64,000 nucleotides of DNA, from NCBI RefSeq assembly GCF_000426485.1, contig NZ_AUFL01000018.1, positions 45,453 through 109,452 of the forward strand. Direction: 5' to 3'. The notes under the pieces were generated by a model that ran no database searches, was not told where the DNA came from, and saw only the letters and a list, made by a program, of their open reading frames with translations. Positions 27,093-36,286 of this stretch are shown here, one piece after another. Each line of letters begins with the position of its first letter. The stretch's first letter is position 1. A program made the translations under genes and the position numbers. Origin of the DNA: Indolivaga capnocytophagoides DSM 22835 (GTDB lineage Bacteria > Bacteroidota > Bacteroidia > Bacteroidales > Dysgonomonadaceae).

Positions 27093-27170
27093 CTTGTTAT
27101 ACTATCGAGTATAAGGTTGTGCATGATAAGATCCATTGTGTAGATATTATCCAATTTATTATAATTCATT

Positions 27171-28196
27171 ATGTCGAGATATTTTTTTATCTGTATTGCA
27201 TTCATTAGTGTTCATCTATCCGCGCAAGTCAAAAGTGACATTTATCCCATCGCATTCTATAATTTAGAAAATCTGTTCGACACCAATCGGGATAATAATA
27301 TACAAGACGAAGATTTTACTCCACAAGGGAAATACCAATGGACTGAGGATAAATATAATAAAAAGCTGAATAATCTGGCGGATGTGATTTCACAGCTGGG
27401 ACGCCAACAAAACAAAGATGGCTTTGCCATACTCGGAGTAGCAGAAGTAGAAAACCGTAAAGTAATGGAAGACCTTATTCTGAAAACAAAACTTTCGGAA
27501 ACCAAATATCAGATTGTACATCAGGATTCGCCCGATGCCAGAGGAATTGATGTCGGCATGATCTATAATCCCAAATATTTCAAAGTAAAAACGTATCGCA
27601 CTTATCCGTTTACACTCCCCGGAAATAATAACATCCGTACACGTGACATACTTGTAGTCAGCGGACTATTAGCAGGTGAGCCTATCTCCATTCTGGTCAA
27701 TCACTGGCCATCTAGACGAGGCGAAGACTCGTCTCCTTTACGCGAACGTGCCGGATCAATATGCAAACATATCAGTGATTCTATCTATAACGAAAATCCC
27801 AAAACAGCAATTGTTATTATGGGAGATATGAATGACGATCCGAAAGATAAGAGTACCAGTATCGCCCTCGGTGCAAAAAAAGAAATGAATCAAGTAAAAG
27901 AAGGAGGTCTATTCAATACCTTGTGGAAAACGCATGAAAGCGGACGAGGCACACTCTGCTACAGAGGAGAATGGAACTTATTTGATCAGATTATCATCTC
28001 TCAAAGTTTACTAAAATCAGGGAAAAGTAATCTCAATTATATTAAATCGGAGATTTTCACCCGTGATTACATGTTTCAGCAATCAGGTAAGTATAAAAGC
28101 TACCCGCTCAGAACTCTTTCGGGAAATACTTTTCTGAACGGTTACAGTGATCACTTTCCCACCCTCATCTACATAGGGAAAGCGGAAAAACAGTAA
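27171..28196 (+). CDS. Secreted endonuclease/exonuclease/phosphatase-fold protein
   Basis: 341 residues with a signal peptide (FFICIAFISVHLSAQ). Fold signatures are FYNLENLFDT near the start, a Glu motif in VAEVENRKV, NHWPSRRG, MGDMNDDP and GYSDHFPT at the end. The subfamily is the one annotated as secreted endonuclease or DNase-like hydrolases in Bacteroidetes. Whether it degrades external DNA or hydrolyses a phosphoester is not shown. It is a single-gene unit. Confidence 0.85.
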   Translation: MSRYFFICIAFISVHLSAQVKSDIYPIAFYNLENLFDTNRDNNIQDEDFTPQGKYQWTEDKYNKKLNNLADVISQLGRQQNKDGFAILGVAEVENRKVMEDLILKTKLSETKYQIVHQDSPDARGIDVGMIYNPKYFKVKTYRTYPFTLPGNNNIRTRDILVVSGLLAGEPISILVNHWPSRRGEDSSPLRERAGSICKHISDSIYNENPKTAIVIMGDMNDDPKDKSTSIALGAKKEMNQVKEGGLFNTLWKTHESGRGTLCYRGEWNLFDQIIISQSLLKSGKSNLNYIKSEIFTRDYMFQQSGKYKSYPLRTLSGNTFLNGYSDHFPTLIYIGKAEKQ

Positions 28197-28252
28197 ATAT
28201 ATTATTAAACACATGCGTGTAAGGCATATGACTAATTATTTAATTTATCTTT

Positions 28253-28266
28253 AAGGTCGAAGACCT
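28253..28266. repeat. Interspersed palindrome AAGGTCGAAGACCT
   Basis: Variant copy 57 bases after the EEP-fold gene, 65 bases from the next copy. Confidence 0.65.
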
Positions 28267-28317
28267 GTTTTGCATATATTATTTATCAAATGCCTTTGGT
28301 CACTTAAAATAACAAAT

Positions 28318-28331
28318 AGGTCGATGACCTT
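28318..28331. repeat. Interspersed palindrome AGGTCGATGACCTT
   Basis: Variant copy just before the nucleoside permease start, in opposite polarity to the copy at 28253. Confidence 0.65.
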
Positions 28332-28351
28332 AATTTTCAAAAAAGATCCTT

Positions 28352-29632
28352 ATGAACAGTGTAAACAACCTAAAGTATCGCCTTATCATAATGAACTTCC
28401 TGCAATTTTTCGTGTGGGGAGCATGGCTTATCTCTCTGGGTGGGTATTTAGGTGCAGAACTCCATTTCGAAGGAGGACAAATAGGGGCAATATTTGCAAC
28501 TATGGGAATCGCTTCGCTAATTATGCCCGGATTAACAGGTATTATTGCCGATAAATGGGTTAACGCCGAACGGTTGTACGGTATATGTCACCTGCTGGGA
28601 GCCGCATTTTTGATATATGCATCAACAGCAACAACTTACGAACATATGCACTGGGCTATGTTACTTAACTTAATGGTGTATATGCCCACACTATCATTAA
28701 CGAATACCGTTTCGTATAATGCTCTCGAAAAAGCAAAAATGGATATCGTAAAAGATTTCCCGCCGATCAGGGTATGGGGTACAGTCGGCTTTATCTGTGC
28801 CATGTGGACAGTAGACCTTACAGGATTCAAACACAGCAACATGCAATTATATGTAGCCGCATGTGCCGCTCTCCTATTAGGAATGTATGCCTTTACACTC
28901 CCTAAATGTCCTCCGGCAAAAACAGAAAACAAGACAGTGCTATCATCATTCGGTCTGGATGCATTAGTACTCTTCAAGAAAAAAAGAATGGCTATATTCT
29001 TTTTCTTTTCCATGCTTTTAGGTGCAGCCTTACAAATCACAAATACATACGGAGATTTATTCCTCAGCAGTTTCAGGGATATACCCGAATATGCAGATTC
29101 TTTCGGGGTGAAGCACTCGGTCATTCTTCTATCTATATCTCAGATTTCCGAAACATTATTTATCCTTGCAATACCATTTATACTCCGCTCTTTCGGTATT
29201 AAAACGGTTATGCTCATGAGTATGGCTGCATGGGTACTCAGGTTTGCGTTATTCGGATTAGGTAATCCGGGAGACGGTCTTATCTTATTCATACTGTCCA
29301 TGATAGTTTACGGAATGGCATTTGATTTCTTTAATATATCGGGATCGCTGTTTGTAGAAAAAGAAGCCGACAGCAAAATCAGAGCCAGTGCACAAGGATT
29401 ATTCTTCATGATGACAAACGGTCTTGGAGCCATAATCGGAGGATATGCCAGCGGTGCTGTTGTTGATTATTTTTCGGAATACGCATCTACCGGACAGGTT
29501 CTTAGCAGAGACTGGACAAGCATTTGGTATTGTTTTGCCGGATATGCTTTAGTTATTGCTGTATTATTCGTATTTTCGTTCAAATCAAAACCGGAGAAAA
29601 CCGAATTGAAAGAAACACTAAATCAAGCATAA
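28352..29632 (+). CDS. Nucleoside permease, NHS family (NupG/XapB-like MFS)
   Basis: 426 residues with about 12 transmembrane segments. The start MNSVNNLKYRLIIMNFLQFF is typical of nucleoside:H+ symporters, as is the motif FVWGAWLISLGGY. The central RVWGTVGFICAMW block is a further family mark. It should import nucleosides across the inner membrane. It is followed after four bases by rsmI, so the two form one transcript. Confidence 0.9.
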   Translation: MNSVNNLKYRLIIMNFLQFFVWGAWLISLGGYLGAELHFEGGQIGAIFATMGIASLIMPGLTGIIADKWVNAERLYGICHLLGAAFLIYASTATTYEHMHWAMLLNLMVYMPTLSLTNTVSYNALEKAKMDIVKDFPPIRVWGTVGFICAMWTVDLTGFKHSNMQLYVAACAALLLGMYAFTLPKCPPAKTENKTVLSSFGLDALVLFKKKRMAIFFFFSMLLGAALQITNTYGDLFLSSFRDIPEYADSFGVKHSVILLSISQISETLFILAIPFILRSFGIKTVMLMSMAAWVLRFALFGLGNPGDGLILFILSMIVYGMAFDFFNISGSLFVEKEADSKIRASAQGLFFMMTNGLGAIIGGYASGAVVDYFSEYASTGQVLSRDWTSIWYCFAGYALVIAVLFVFSFKSKPEKTELKETLNQA

Positions 29633-29635
29633 TTA

Positions 29636-30316
29636 ATGTCAACGGGCAAACTATTTATAATACCCACACCTGTAGGCAATCTCGAAGACATGACTTTCAG
29701 AGCAATACGCCTGCTGAAAGAAGTCGATTTGATATTGGCGGAGGATACACGTACAACCAGCTTTTTGCTGAAGCACTTCGAGATTGTAAACAAAATGCAG
29801 TCTTATCATAAGTTCAATGAACATAAAGCGATATCACATATTGTAGACAGGCTGAATAGTGGCGAAAATATAGCATTGGTTTCTGATGCGGGTACTCCCG
29901 GTATTTCTGATCCCGGATTCCTCATCAGCCGTGAGTGTATCAAAGCTGGAATTGAAGTAGAATGCCTTCCGGGTGCTACAGCTTTCGTACCTGCACTGGT
30001 AAGTTCGGGTATCCCTTGTGATAAATTCTATTTCGAAGGGTTCCTGCCGCAAAAAAAAGGACGCATGACACGTCTTCAGGCATTAGCGGAAATTACGACT
30101 ACTATTGTTTTATATGAATCACCTTACAGGGTTGTCAAAACGTTTACCCAGTTGGCTGAATATCTGGGGGAAGACAGACAAGCGGCCGCCTGTAGAGAAA
30201 TATCAAAACTGCACGAAGAGACTGTTCGTGGGACTTTGAGGGAACTCATCACACACTTTACGGAGAAAGACCCCAGAGGTGAATTTGTCCTAATTATTGC
30301 AGGAAAAGATGAATAA
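29636..30316 (+). CDS. rsmI: 16S rRNA (cytidine-1402-2'-O)-methyltransferase RsmI
   Basis: 226-residue SAM-dependent methyltransferase that modifies C1402 in the decoding centre. Family marks are FIIPTPVGNLEDMTFRA, LAEDTRTT, SDAGTPGISDPGF and PGATAFVPALVSSG. It is slightly shorter than the E. coli enzyme because the C-terminal domain is reduced. The start codon lies four bases after the permease stop. Confidence 0.95.
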   Translation: MSTGKLFIIPTPVGNLEDMTFRAIRLLKEVDLILAEDTRTTSFLLKHFEIVNKMQSYHKFNEHKAISHIVDRLNSGENIALVSDAGTPGISDPGFLISRECIKAGIEVECLPGATAFVPALVSSGIPCDKFYFEGFLPQKKGRMTRLQALAEITTTIVLYESPYRVVKTFTQLAEYLGEDRQAAACREISKLHEETVRGTLRELITHFTEKDPRGEFVLIIAGKDE

Positions 30317-30351
30317 ATAAAAAAATCAGTACGTCATTAAATAAAAAAAAT

Positions 30352-30359
30352 TAATTTTG
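30352..30359 (+). promoter_or_regulatory. -7 box TAATTTTG
   Basis: TAnnTTTG match 68 bases before the coiled-coil lipoprotein. Confidence 0.4.
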
Positions 30360-30426
30360 CTCCATACCCTCAAAACATATATTGAGTATTGGATGTTAAT
30401 TAGAGAAAGTCAAAAAAGTATATATT

Positions 30427-31299
30427 ATGAAAAAAGTAATTTTAGGATGTCTTTGTATTGGTATTTTAGCATCATGTAATGTTAAGAATTCGGATGAGTA
30501 TAAAGCACTGCAGGCCGAAAGAGATTCCTTATTACAAGTGTCGGGTAAAGATCAGACTGATATTTCGGAACTTATGTCTATTATAAATGAAGTTGAAAAC
30601 AATTTCAGCCAAATTAAAGAAGCCGAAAAATATCTGACTGTGCAATCCAAAACAAAAGGAGAACTGTCTAACGATACTAAAACCCGTATCACTGATAATT
30701 TCCAGATGATCAATGAAATTTTGAAAAAGAATAAAGCTGACATTGATAATCTGAATAAGAAATTGAAAAATGCAGGAGGTCAGGCCAGTCAATTAAAACA
30801 AACTGTAGACCGCTTGACAGCAGAACTCGAACAACGCAGCGCTTCTATAATAGAACTGCGTGACGCATTGGCTTCGAGAGATGCCCAGATAGCATCTTTG
30901 ACAGGAGCTGTTGAACAATTGAATTCTAATGTTCAGGATTTATCAAGCCAAAATGTAGAACAGGCTGCTAAAATCAAAGAACAAGAGAAAGCCCTGAATA
31001 CAGGATATTACATCTTCGGAACTTCTAAAGAACTTAAAGAAGCTAAAGTGGTTAGCGGAGGTTTCCTTTCTTCAAACAAAATATTGAAAGAATCTATTGA
31101 TAAATCTATCTTTATCAAAATAGATATCCGTGATGTAAAAGAGATACCAGTATATGCCAAAAAGGCTAAGGTGCTGTCAGATCAGCCAAAAGACAGCTAT
31201 ACTATTATCAAAGACGCTAATAATCAGGCTGTGATTAAGATCAATGATTACAAACGTTTCTGGAGCCTTGGTCAATTCCTTGTTATTCAAGTTGATTGA
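30427..31299 (+). CDS. Coiled-coil lipoprotein
   Basis: 290 residues. Signal peptide with lipobox (IGILASC, lipidated Cys16). Residues about 25-195 are heptad-rich and almost certainly coiled coil, including ADIDNLNKKLKNAGGQASQL and AALTSA-type repeats of leucine spacing. The C-terminal 90 residues form a globular part (GYYIFGTSKELKEAKVVSGG) seen in a conserved Bacteroidales lipoprotein family of unknown function. It may span envelope layers, but that is inference. It has its own promoter and terminator. Confidence 0.75.
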   Translation: MKKVILGCLCIGILASCNVKNSDEYKALQAERDSLLQVSGKDQTDISELMSIINEVENNFSQIKEAEKYLTVQSKTKGELSNDTKTRITDNFQMINEILKKNKADIDNLNKKLKNAGGQASQLKQTVDRLTAELEQRSASIIELRDALASRDAQIASLTGAVEQLNSNVQDLSSQNVEQAAKIKEQEKALNTGYYIFGTSKELKEAKVVSGGFLSSNKILKESIDKSIFIKIDIRDVKEIPVYAKKAKVLSDQPKDSYTIIKDANNQAVIKINDYKRFWSLGQFLVIQVD

Positions 31300-31326
31300 T
31301 CGGTAAGTTTCAAATAAAAAATATAC

Positions 31327-31365
31327 AGACACTGGTAAGATTTACTCTTATCAGTGTTTGTTTTT
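31327..31365 (+). terminator. Terminator after the coiled-coil lipoprotein
   Basis: AGACACTGGTAAG with CTTATCAGTGTTT around a seven-base loop, then TTTTT. Confidence 0.85.
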
Positions 31366-31380
31366 AAGGTCTGAGACCTT
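31366..31380. repeat. Interspersed palindrome AAGGTCTGAGACCTT (perfect)
   Basis: Abuts the preceding terminator and is followed by TTTTTATTACTT, the polar flank of the family. Confidence 0.85.
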
Positions 31381-31429
31381 TTTTATTACTTTATAAATAT
31401 TATTTAATATTTCCGTTATTTACTCTAAA

Positions 31430-32125
31430 ATGAAATATACTACTCTATTCTTTGATCTCGACGACACGATCTTAGATACTGTCCAAAATAGTAAGGATGC
31501 TCTGCAAGAACTTTATACCGATTATAAATTTGATAACTATTTTTCTGATTTCAATAGTTTCTATTCGAAATATCAGACTATCAATCTACATCTTTGGGAT
31601 TTATACGAGCAAAACCAAATAGAGAAAGACCGCTTAATGAGCGAACGGTTTGCTAAAACACTCGAAGAGTACAAGAGTATAAACAAAGATGAATCCCTCG
31701 AAATCAATTACGATTTTATGGGTAGAGTCTCTAACAGAAAGAATATCATCAACGGGGCAATAGAAATATTGGATTACCTACAGCCAAAATACAAAATGTA
31801 TGTTGTTTCGAACGGATTTACTGAAGTTCAAGACAAAAAAATATGCAATGCAGGTGTCGGAAATTATTTTAAGAAAGTAATCTTATCGGATCATGTAGGA
31901 AAGAACAAGCCACACCCCATCATATTCAATTACGCTCTGCAAGAAGCCGGTGTATCATCATCCGACTGCATTATGATTGGAGATAACATCAAAACAGATA
32001 TAATAGGAGCTAAAAACAGTGGTATAGATCAGGTCTGGTTCAATCCGAAAGGATTAAAAGATAACGACAACATATCGCCCAATTATACAATAGAATCATT
32101 AGATCAGTTACGGGATATATTATAA
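31430..32125 (+). CDS. YjjG family noncanonical pyrimidine nucleotidase (HAD superfamily)
   Basis: 231 residues. HAD motif I is FFDLDDTILDT with the nucleophile and acid Asps, motif II is VVSNGFTE, and motif IV is MIGDNIKTDIIGAKNSG. YjjG hydrolyses noncanonical pyrimidine nucleoside monophosphates as a housecleaning enzyme. Cytoplasmic. It starts a small run with the alpha/beta hydrolase and MmcQ genes, separated from the former by a palindrome. Confidence 0.88.
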   Translation: MKYTTLFFDLDDTILDTVQNSKDALQELYTDYKFDNYFSDFNSFYSKYQTINLHLWDLYEQNQIEKDRLMSERFAKTLEEYKSINKDESLEINYDFMGRVSNRKNIINGAIEILDYLQPKYKMYVVSNGFTEVQDKKICNAGVGNYFKKVILSDHVGKNKPHPIIFNYALQEAGVSSSDCIMIGDNIKTDIIGAKNSGIDQVWFNPKGLKDNDNISPNYTIESLDQLRDIL

Positions 32126-32130
32126 AGATA

Positions 32131-32145
32131 AAGGCCTCAGGCCTT
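32131..32145. repeat. Palindrome variant AAGGCCTCAGGCCTT
   Basis: Both arms carry the same T-to-C change (GGCCT/AGGCC), so pairing is kept. Followed by TTTTT, so it could terminate yjjG. Confidence 0.75.
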
Positions 32146-32161
32146 TTTATATACTTACTTT

Positions 32162-32818
32162 ATGGAAATAGCTGTAAACGGCATCACACTTCATTATGAA
32201 AAGAAAGGTAACGGAGCACCGCTTATCCTTCTTCACGGTAACGGCGAAGACCATCATATCTTTGATAAACTTATCGAAAAGCTAGCTCCATATTACACAG
32301 TCTATGCAATAGACAGCAGGAATCATGGACTAAGTACTAAAACGGACAACTTCAGCTATTCATTTATGGCTGATGATATCATCGCATTTATCCATAATTT
32401 GAAAATTTGCGAACCTTCGGTATTGGGATTCAGCGATGGTGCGATAATCAGTTTATTGGTAGCTTTACAACATAAAGACATTTTTAATAAGCTGATCTTA
32501 TCCGGAGTAAACCTTAAACCCTCGGATTTTAAAGACGAAAATCTGGCTTGGTTAAACGAAGAATACACACAAACAGGAGATCCTCTTTTGAAACTTATGC
32601 TGGAAGAACCCAATATAAAGCTGGACTCACTCAAGCAGATAACAAATAAGGCTTTAGTTGTGGGAGGAGAAAATGACCTTTTTAATGATCATTTATTCTC
32701 AGATATTACAGCAACTATGCCTGATGCATCACTCTTGATTATGAAAGGATATGACCACGCCGGATACATTGTAGATCAAGATATTCTGTATCCTTACATT
32801 AAAGAGTTTTTAACATGA
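32162..32818 (+). CDS. Alpha/beta hydrolase
   Basis: 218 residues of the alpha/beta hydrolase fold. The oxyanion region is LLHGNGED, the nucleophile elbow GFSDG gives Ser91, an acid appears in VGGENDLFND, and the histidine lies in KGYDHAGY. The cap region is short. Cytoplasmic, with no predictable substrate. Its last four bases overlap the MmcQ-like gene (ATGA). Confidence 0.88.
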   Translation: MEIAVNGITLHYEKKGNGAPLILLHGNGEDHHIFDKLIEKLAPYYTVYAIDSRNHGLSTKTDNFSYSFMADDIIAFIHNLKICEPSVLGFSDGAIISLLVALQHKDIFNKLILSGVNLKPSDFKDENLAWLNEEYTQTGDPLLKLMLEEPNIKLDSLKQITNKALVVGGENDLFNDHLFSDITATMPDASLLIMKGYDHAGYIVDQDILYPYIKEFLT

Positions 32819-33195
32819 ATATAGAAGAATTCCGCGAATATTGTCTTTCTAAAACAGGGGCTAGTGAATCTTTTCCCTTCAAACAAGACATTCTGGTCTT
32901 CAAGGTAATGGAGAAGATGTTTGCCTACGGGACATTATCTCCTAAAGACGATAAAATAAGGATGAATATGAAATGTAATCCTATACAATCAGAAGAATTA
33001 AGAGACAAGTACAATGGGATTCAACGGGGAGACCATACTCGAGGCCTCACATGGAACAGTGTGTATATAGACAGTGACGTTCCGGATACTCTGATAAAAC
33101 AATTGATAGACATTTCACTGGAAGAAGTCATAAAAAAGCTCTCAAAGAAAAAACAAGTGGAATATTATAACATAAAACAAAAAGGTCAAAGATAG
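32815..33195 (+). CDS. MmcQ/YjbR family protein
   Basis: 126 residues. The family marks are FREYCLSKTGASESFPF, FKVMEKMFAYGTL, and HTRGLTWNSVYIDSDVPD. MmcQ/YjbR proteins have a cyclic DNA-binding-like fold (CyaY-like), but function is poorly known. Translationally coupled to the upstream alpha/beta hydrolase. Confidence 0.85.
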   Translation: MNIEEFREYCLSKTGASESFPFKQDILVFKVMEKMFAYGTLSPKDDKIRMNMKCNPIQSEELRDKYNGIQRGDHTRGLTWNSVYIDSDVPDTLIKQLIDISLEEVIKKLSKKKQVEYYNIKQKGQR

Positions 33196-33209
33196 GGTCT
33201 CATACCTTT
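33194..33209. repeat. Palindrome variant AGGGTCTCATACCTTT
   Basis: Overlaps the MmcQ stop codon region and is followed by TTTATTACT, the shared flank. Confidence 0.55.
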
Positions 33210-33321
33210 TTATTACTATTTTAGTAAACGAATTTACGAGTGAAGATGTTGTTGTAGATTTCCAGTTTGTTTTCTATACGCATAATACGGTCATTAAATA
33301 CTTACTATTACTTATATAATC

Positions 33322-34176
33322 ATGAGACTAGGAGGACGAAGAACCAGTGATAACGTAGAAGACCGCAGAGGAAGAGGAGGCGGAGGTAAAACCACTCTTG
33401 GAATAGGAGGTGTTATTATTGTTGGAATTATTGTATGGCTGATGGGTGGCAATCCGATGGATGTCGTAACACAACAATTGAGCAATCTAAACAACACCGA
33501 GACCGACCATACACCCACTGCGGAAGAAGAGCAGGCGGCAACGTTTGCCAAAACCATACTTGCCGGATCTGAAGATGTATGGAAAGAAATATTCTCTAAA
33601 CACGGAATGACATATGTACCTCCACGCATGGTTTTATTTACGAATGCAACAGAGTCGGGCTGCGGAAATGCTTCTGCTTCAACGGGACCGTTCTACTGCC
33701 CTGCCGACCAAACTTTATATATCGACCTATCATTTTTCAATGAAATGGAAAACCAGCTCAAAGCCGGTGGCGATTTTGCTTATGCTTACGTAATCGCTCA
33801 TGAGGTCGGACATCATGTACAATACCTGCTCGGAACTTTGGACAAAGTGCATGAGCAGCAACAAAAATTAAGTCAAAAGGAAGCCAATAAGTTAAATGTA
33901 AGATTAGAACTTCAAGCCGATTATTATGCCGGTGTATGGGCATATCACGATAATAAGAATTTCAAATCACTGGAGGACGGAGACATTGAAGAAGGTTTAA
34001 ATGCTGCATCCCAGATCGGTGATGACCGATTACAAATGCAGGCTCAGGGATATACCGTGCCTGATTCATTCAATCACGGCACATCTGCTCAGCGCAACCG
34101 CTGGCTGAAAAAGGGTCTGGAAACAGGCGATATAACAGAAGGTGACACATTCTCGATTCCTTATTCGGAACTGTAA
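33322..34176 (+). CDS. Neutral zinc metallopeptidase, YpfJ family
   Basis: 284 residues. A basic glycine-rich start (RRTSDNVEDRRGRGGGGK) and one membrane helix (VIIVGIIVWLMGGNP) are followed by the putative peptidase domain. The zinc motif is AHEVGHHVQ with a downstream ELQADYYAGVW that supplies the third ligand. Function in E. coli is unknown. The protein should face the periplasm. Confidence 0.9.
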   Translation: MRLGGRRTSDNVEDRRGRGGGGKTTLGIGGVIIVGIIVWLMGGNPMDVVTQQLSNLNNTETDHTPTAEEEQAATFAKTILAGSEDVWKEIFSKHGMTYVPPRMVLFTNATESGCGNASASTGPFYCPADQTLYIDLSFFNEMENQLKAGGDFAYAYVIAHEVGHHVQYLLGTLDKVHEQQQKLSQKEANKLNVRLELQADYYAGVWAYHDNKNFKSLEDGDIEEGLNAASQIGDDRLQMQAQGYTVPDSFNHGTSAQRNRWLKKGLETGDITEGDTFSIPYSEL

Positions 34177-34250
34177 GTAACCGCAAGTATTAATGACGTA
34201 TTTTTAAGTGATAACAGACTATTGCTGTTATGCTTGCAAAGTCACGAAAT

Positions 34251-34264
34251 AGGGCTGAGACCTT
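34251..34264. repeat. Palindrome variant AGGGCTGAGACCTT
   Basis: Thirty bases before the TonB-like gene. One arm mismatched. Confidence 0.6.
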
Positions 34265-34293
34265 AATAAAGAAATGATAAACAAAATACCCCT

Positions 34294-34683
34294 ATGAAAA
34301 ACATCTTTAAATACGTGTTATCATTGATCATCTTCTTTATAGCAACAAACATAAGCTGTAGCCAAGAGACAGTCTATACATCCGCAGAGGTTATGCCACA
34401 ATATCCCGGTGGAGAAAATGAAATGATGAAGTATTTTACGACAATAAAATATCCTAAAATATCGGTCGAAAATTCAATAAATAGCCGAGTAATAGCCCGT
34501 TTTATAATCACAAAGGAAGGAAAAATAAGAAATATTGAAATATTAAAATCCTTAAATAAAGAGTTTGATACTGAATTCGTGAAATTTATTCAGGCTATGC
34601 CGGACTGGATTCCGGCAAAACAAAACGGACAAAATGTCAGCTGCTACTATACAATACCTATGACTATTCATTTTCAGAGATAA
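34294..34683 (+). CDS. Secreted TonB C-terminal domain protein
   Basis: 129 residues. Signal peptide (SLIIFFIATNISCSQ) then a single TonB_C-like domain (MPQYPGGENEMMKYF... VIARFIITKEGKIRNIEI... MPDWIPAKQNGQNVSCYYTIP). It has no transmembrane anchor beyond the signal and no proline-rich spanner, so it is not a full energy transducer. Such stand-alone domains are common in Bacteroidetes and often sit in small secreted proteins. Function unknown. Thirty-three bases upstream of a TPR lipoprotein gene. Confidence 0.82.
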   Translation: MKNIFKYVLSLIIFFIATNISCSQETVYTSAEVMPQYPGGENEMMKYFTTIKYPKISVENSINSRVIARFIITKEGKIRNIEILKSLNKEFDTEFVKFIQAMPDWIPAKQNGQNVSCYYTIPMTIHFQR

Positions 34684-34716
34684 TTTTATCAAACAATGCT
34701 TAATAATTTATACACA

Positions 34717-35388
34717 ATGAAATACTCTATCAGTTTTTTTATCTTCATCTTATGTATCTCGGCATGCTCTAATGCTCAAAATATAAGTAATTCCGAACCT
34801 TGCCCTCAAGGTCTAAACCTGATCCCATTATATGGAGATGGCAAAATTGAAAAGTGCTCGCAGCAAAAAGAGTCTGATGAAAGATTCCTTAAATATTGTG
34901 ATAGTACTTTTCCTTCGCGAAAAGAAGCAGCAACCGCCTATGTAGAAATGGCATGGAAATATGCAGAACAAAATGATCGGGATAATGCAACCAAAAGATT
35001 TAATCAGGCTTGGCTCTTGGATAAATCAAACGCCGATGTGTATTGGGGATTGGGAATTGTGCAAGGAAGTAAGGAACAATACGATGAAGCCGAAATATTA
35101 TTTAGAAAATCGCTGGATATAAACCCTAAGAATGAGAAGGTATGGTATTGCGTGTCCATAAATCTAAAAGAACAGCATACTAATGATGATACTCCCGAAT
35201 TAAAAAAACAAAGAATAGAATATCTACAAAAGGCCATTGATCTGAATCCAAATTTCTATCCGGCAATCCAATTATTAAAATCTGAAAATAGCGAGGAAGA
35301 CTCTTCGATCAAATCAATAAAACGTCAGGGTAAAAAAGAAACAGTAGAATATAACGATGGCAGCAGTATTGTTATAAGCCGACCTTAA
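34717..35388 (+). CDS. TPR repeat lipoprotein
   Basis: 223 residues from ATG 34717, chosen because it gives a standard lipoprotein signal (MKYSISFFIFILCISACS, lipidated Cys17). The earlier ATG at 34696 adds seven residues before the signal. Two or three tetratricopeptide repeats follow (AATAYVEMAWKYAEQNDRDN, YDEAEILFRKSLDINPKN). A scaffold role is likely. It is co-directional with the TonB-like gene. Confidence 0.8.
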   Translation: MKYSISFFIFILCISACSNAQNISNSEPCPQGLNLIPLYGDGKIEKCSQQKESDERFLKYCDSTFPSRKEAATAYVEMAWKYAEQNDRDNATKRFNQAWLLDKSNADVYWGLGIVQGSKEQYDEAEILFRKSLDINPKNEKVWYCVSINLKEQHTNDDTPELKKQRIEYLQKAIDLNPNFYPAIQLLKSENSEEDSSIKSIKRQGKKETVEYNDGSSIVISRP

Positions 35389-35400
35389 TCAGACTTCTTC

Positions 35401-35414
35401 AAAGGTTCGAACCC
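35401..35414. repeat. Palindrome variant AAAGGTTCGAACCCTTT region
   Basis: Divergent copy (AAAGGTTCGAACCCTT) just after the TPR lipoprotein, followed by a T-rich tract. Confidence 0.5.
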
Positions 35415-35509
35415 TTTAATTTTTTTTTATCTATACCTAAAGCGCTCTTTGATTTGATGTACTGCATTTCTGGTAAGCTTTTATCAGAAAAAGGATACTC
35501 CTCAAAAAG

Positions 35510-35695
35510 TGAAGTTTTGGTGTAACCTTTGTCACCTTTTCAGAAAATAAAAAATTAATAATAAAGGATAAAAAATTAAAATTGATAACTGATTATTATT
35601 TATTCATTATTGCACATAGACCTTGTTACTTTTGTCACCTTTTTCGCTAAACTGACAACTGTTTACTGATTTCTGTTACCTTTTCCGATAATGAA
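35510..35695. repeat. Intergenic GGTTACAAAGGT element, copy 2 (opposite orientation)
   Basis: Reads TGTAACCTTTGTCACC at the left and GTTACTTTTGTCACC at the right, the reverse complement of the ends in copies 1 and 3. The centre is AT-rich rather than a GC hairpin. Confidence 0.55.
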
Positions 35696-35769
35696 TTTAA
35701 AATACAAAAATAAAAAAGCACCCCAAATAACTTGGAATGCCTTAGATTATATCTCAAAAGTTGATCAGT

Positions 35770-36021
35770 TTATTTTTTGCGATTTGCGTAACGAGTCATG
35801 AACTTATCAACACGTCCTGCAGTATCTACAAGTTTTTGTTTACCTGTGTAGAAAGGGTGAGATGCACTAGTGATTTCTAGTTTTACTAGAGGATAAGTAA
35901 CACCATCTACTTCTATTGTTTCTCTGGCATTGATAGTTGAGCGAGAGATAAATATTTCATCGTTTGACATATCTTTGAAAACAACAGGACGATAGTTTTC
36001 TGGATGTATTCCCTTTTTCAT
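35770..36021 (-). CDS. rpmE2: 50S ribosomal protein L31 type B
   Basis: 83 residues. [20 protein letters not shown] and [31 protein letters not shown] are typical of L31. The zinc-binding CxxC of L31 type A is lacking, and the length and C-terminal extension fit the zinc-free type B. In other bacteria type B replaces type A under zinc starvation, but in Bacteroidetes it is usually the only form. Confidence 0.96.
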   Translation of the reverse strand: MKKGIHPENYRPVVFKDMSNDEIFISRSTINARETIEVDGVTYPLVKLEITSASHPFYTGKQKLVDTAGRVDKFMTRYANRKK

Positions 36022-36071
36022 TTCTTATATTGTTATTTGATTATATGCTACAGTATTCTTATTTCGGATGG

Positions 36072-36079
36072 CAAAGATA
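36072..36079 (-). promoter_or_regulatory. -7 box TATCTTTG for L31
   Basis: Minus-strand TAnnTTTG match 50 bases before the L31 start. Confidence 0.5.
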
Positions 36080-36286
36080 ACCCTTTTTTTAATTAAAAAA
36101 AATATTGTCTTTGAATTTTTTCTATTTAAATACCACTAGCAAAGCTCTTTTATTTCTTAATTTTGTTTTGAGGTTAATATTTAAGGTGTAATTGAGGTTT
36201 GTTTCTGGTAAAGGATACAAATTTTAGTGCAACTTACTATTTTTATACTCAGAAAACAAATGGTTAAGACCCAAAATACAAAAAAT

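Larger units (their letters stand above)
26818..27170. other. 353-base intergenic region after the suf genes
   Basis: Contains the suf hairpin (26925-26966), a -7 box (27063-27070) and a palindrome (27079-27092). No gene is seen. Confidence 0.6.
35389..35769. other. 381-base intergenic region between convergent genes
   Basis: Carries a palindrome variant (35401-35414) and one inverted copy of the larger GGTGACAAAGGTTACA element (35510-35695). No gene is seen. Confidence 0.6.
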
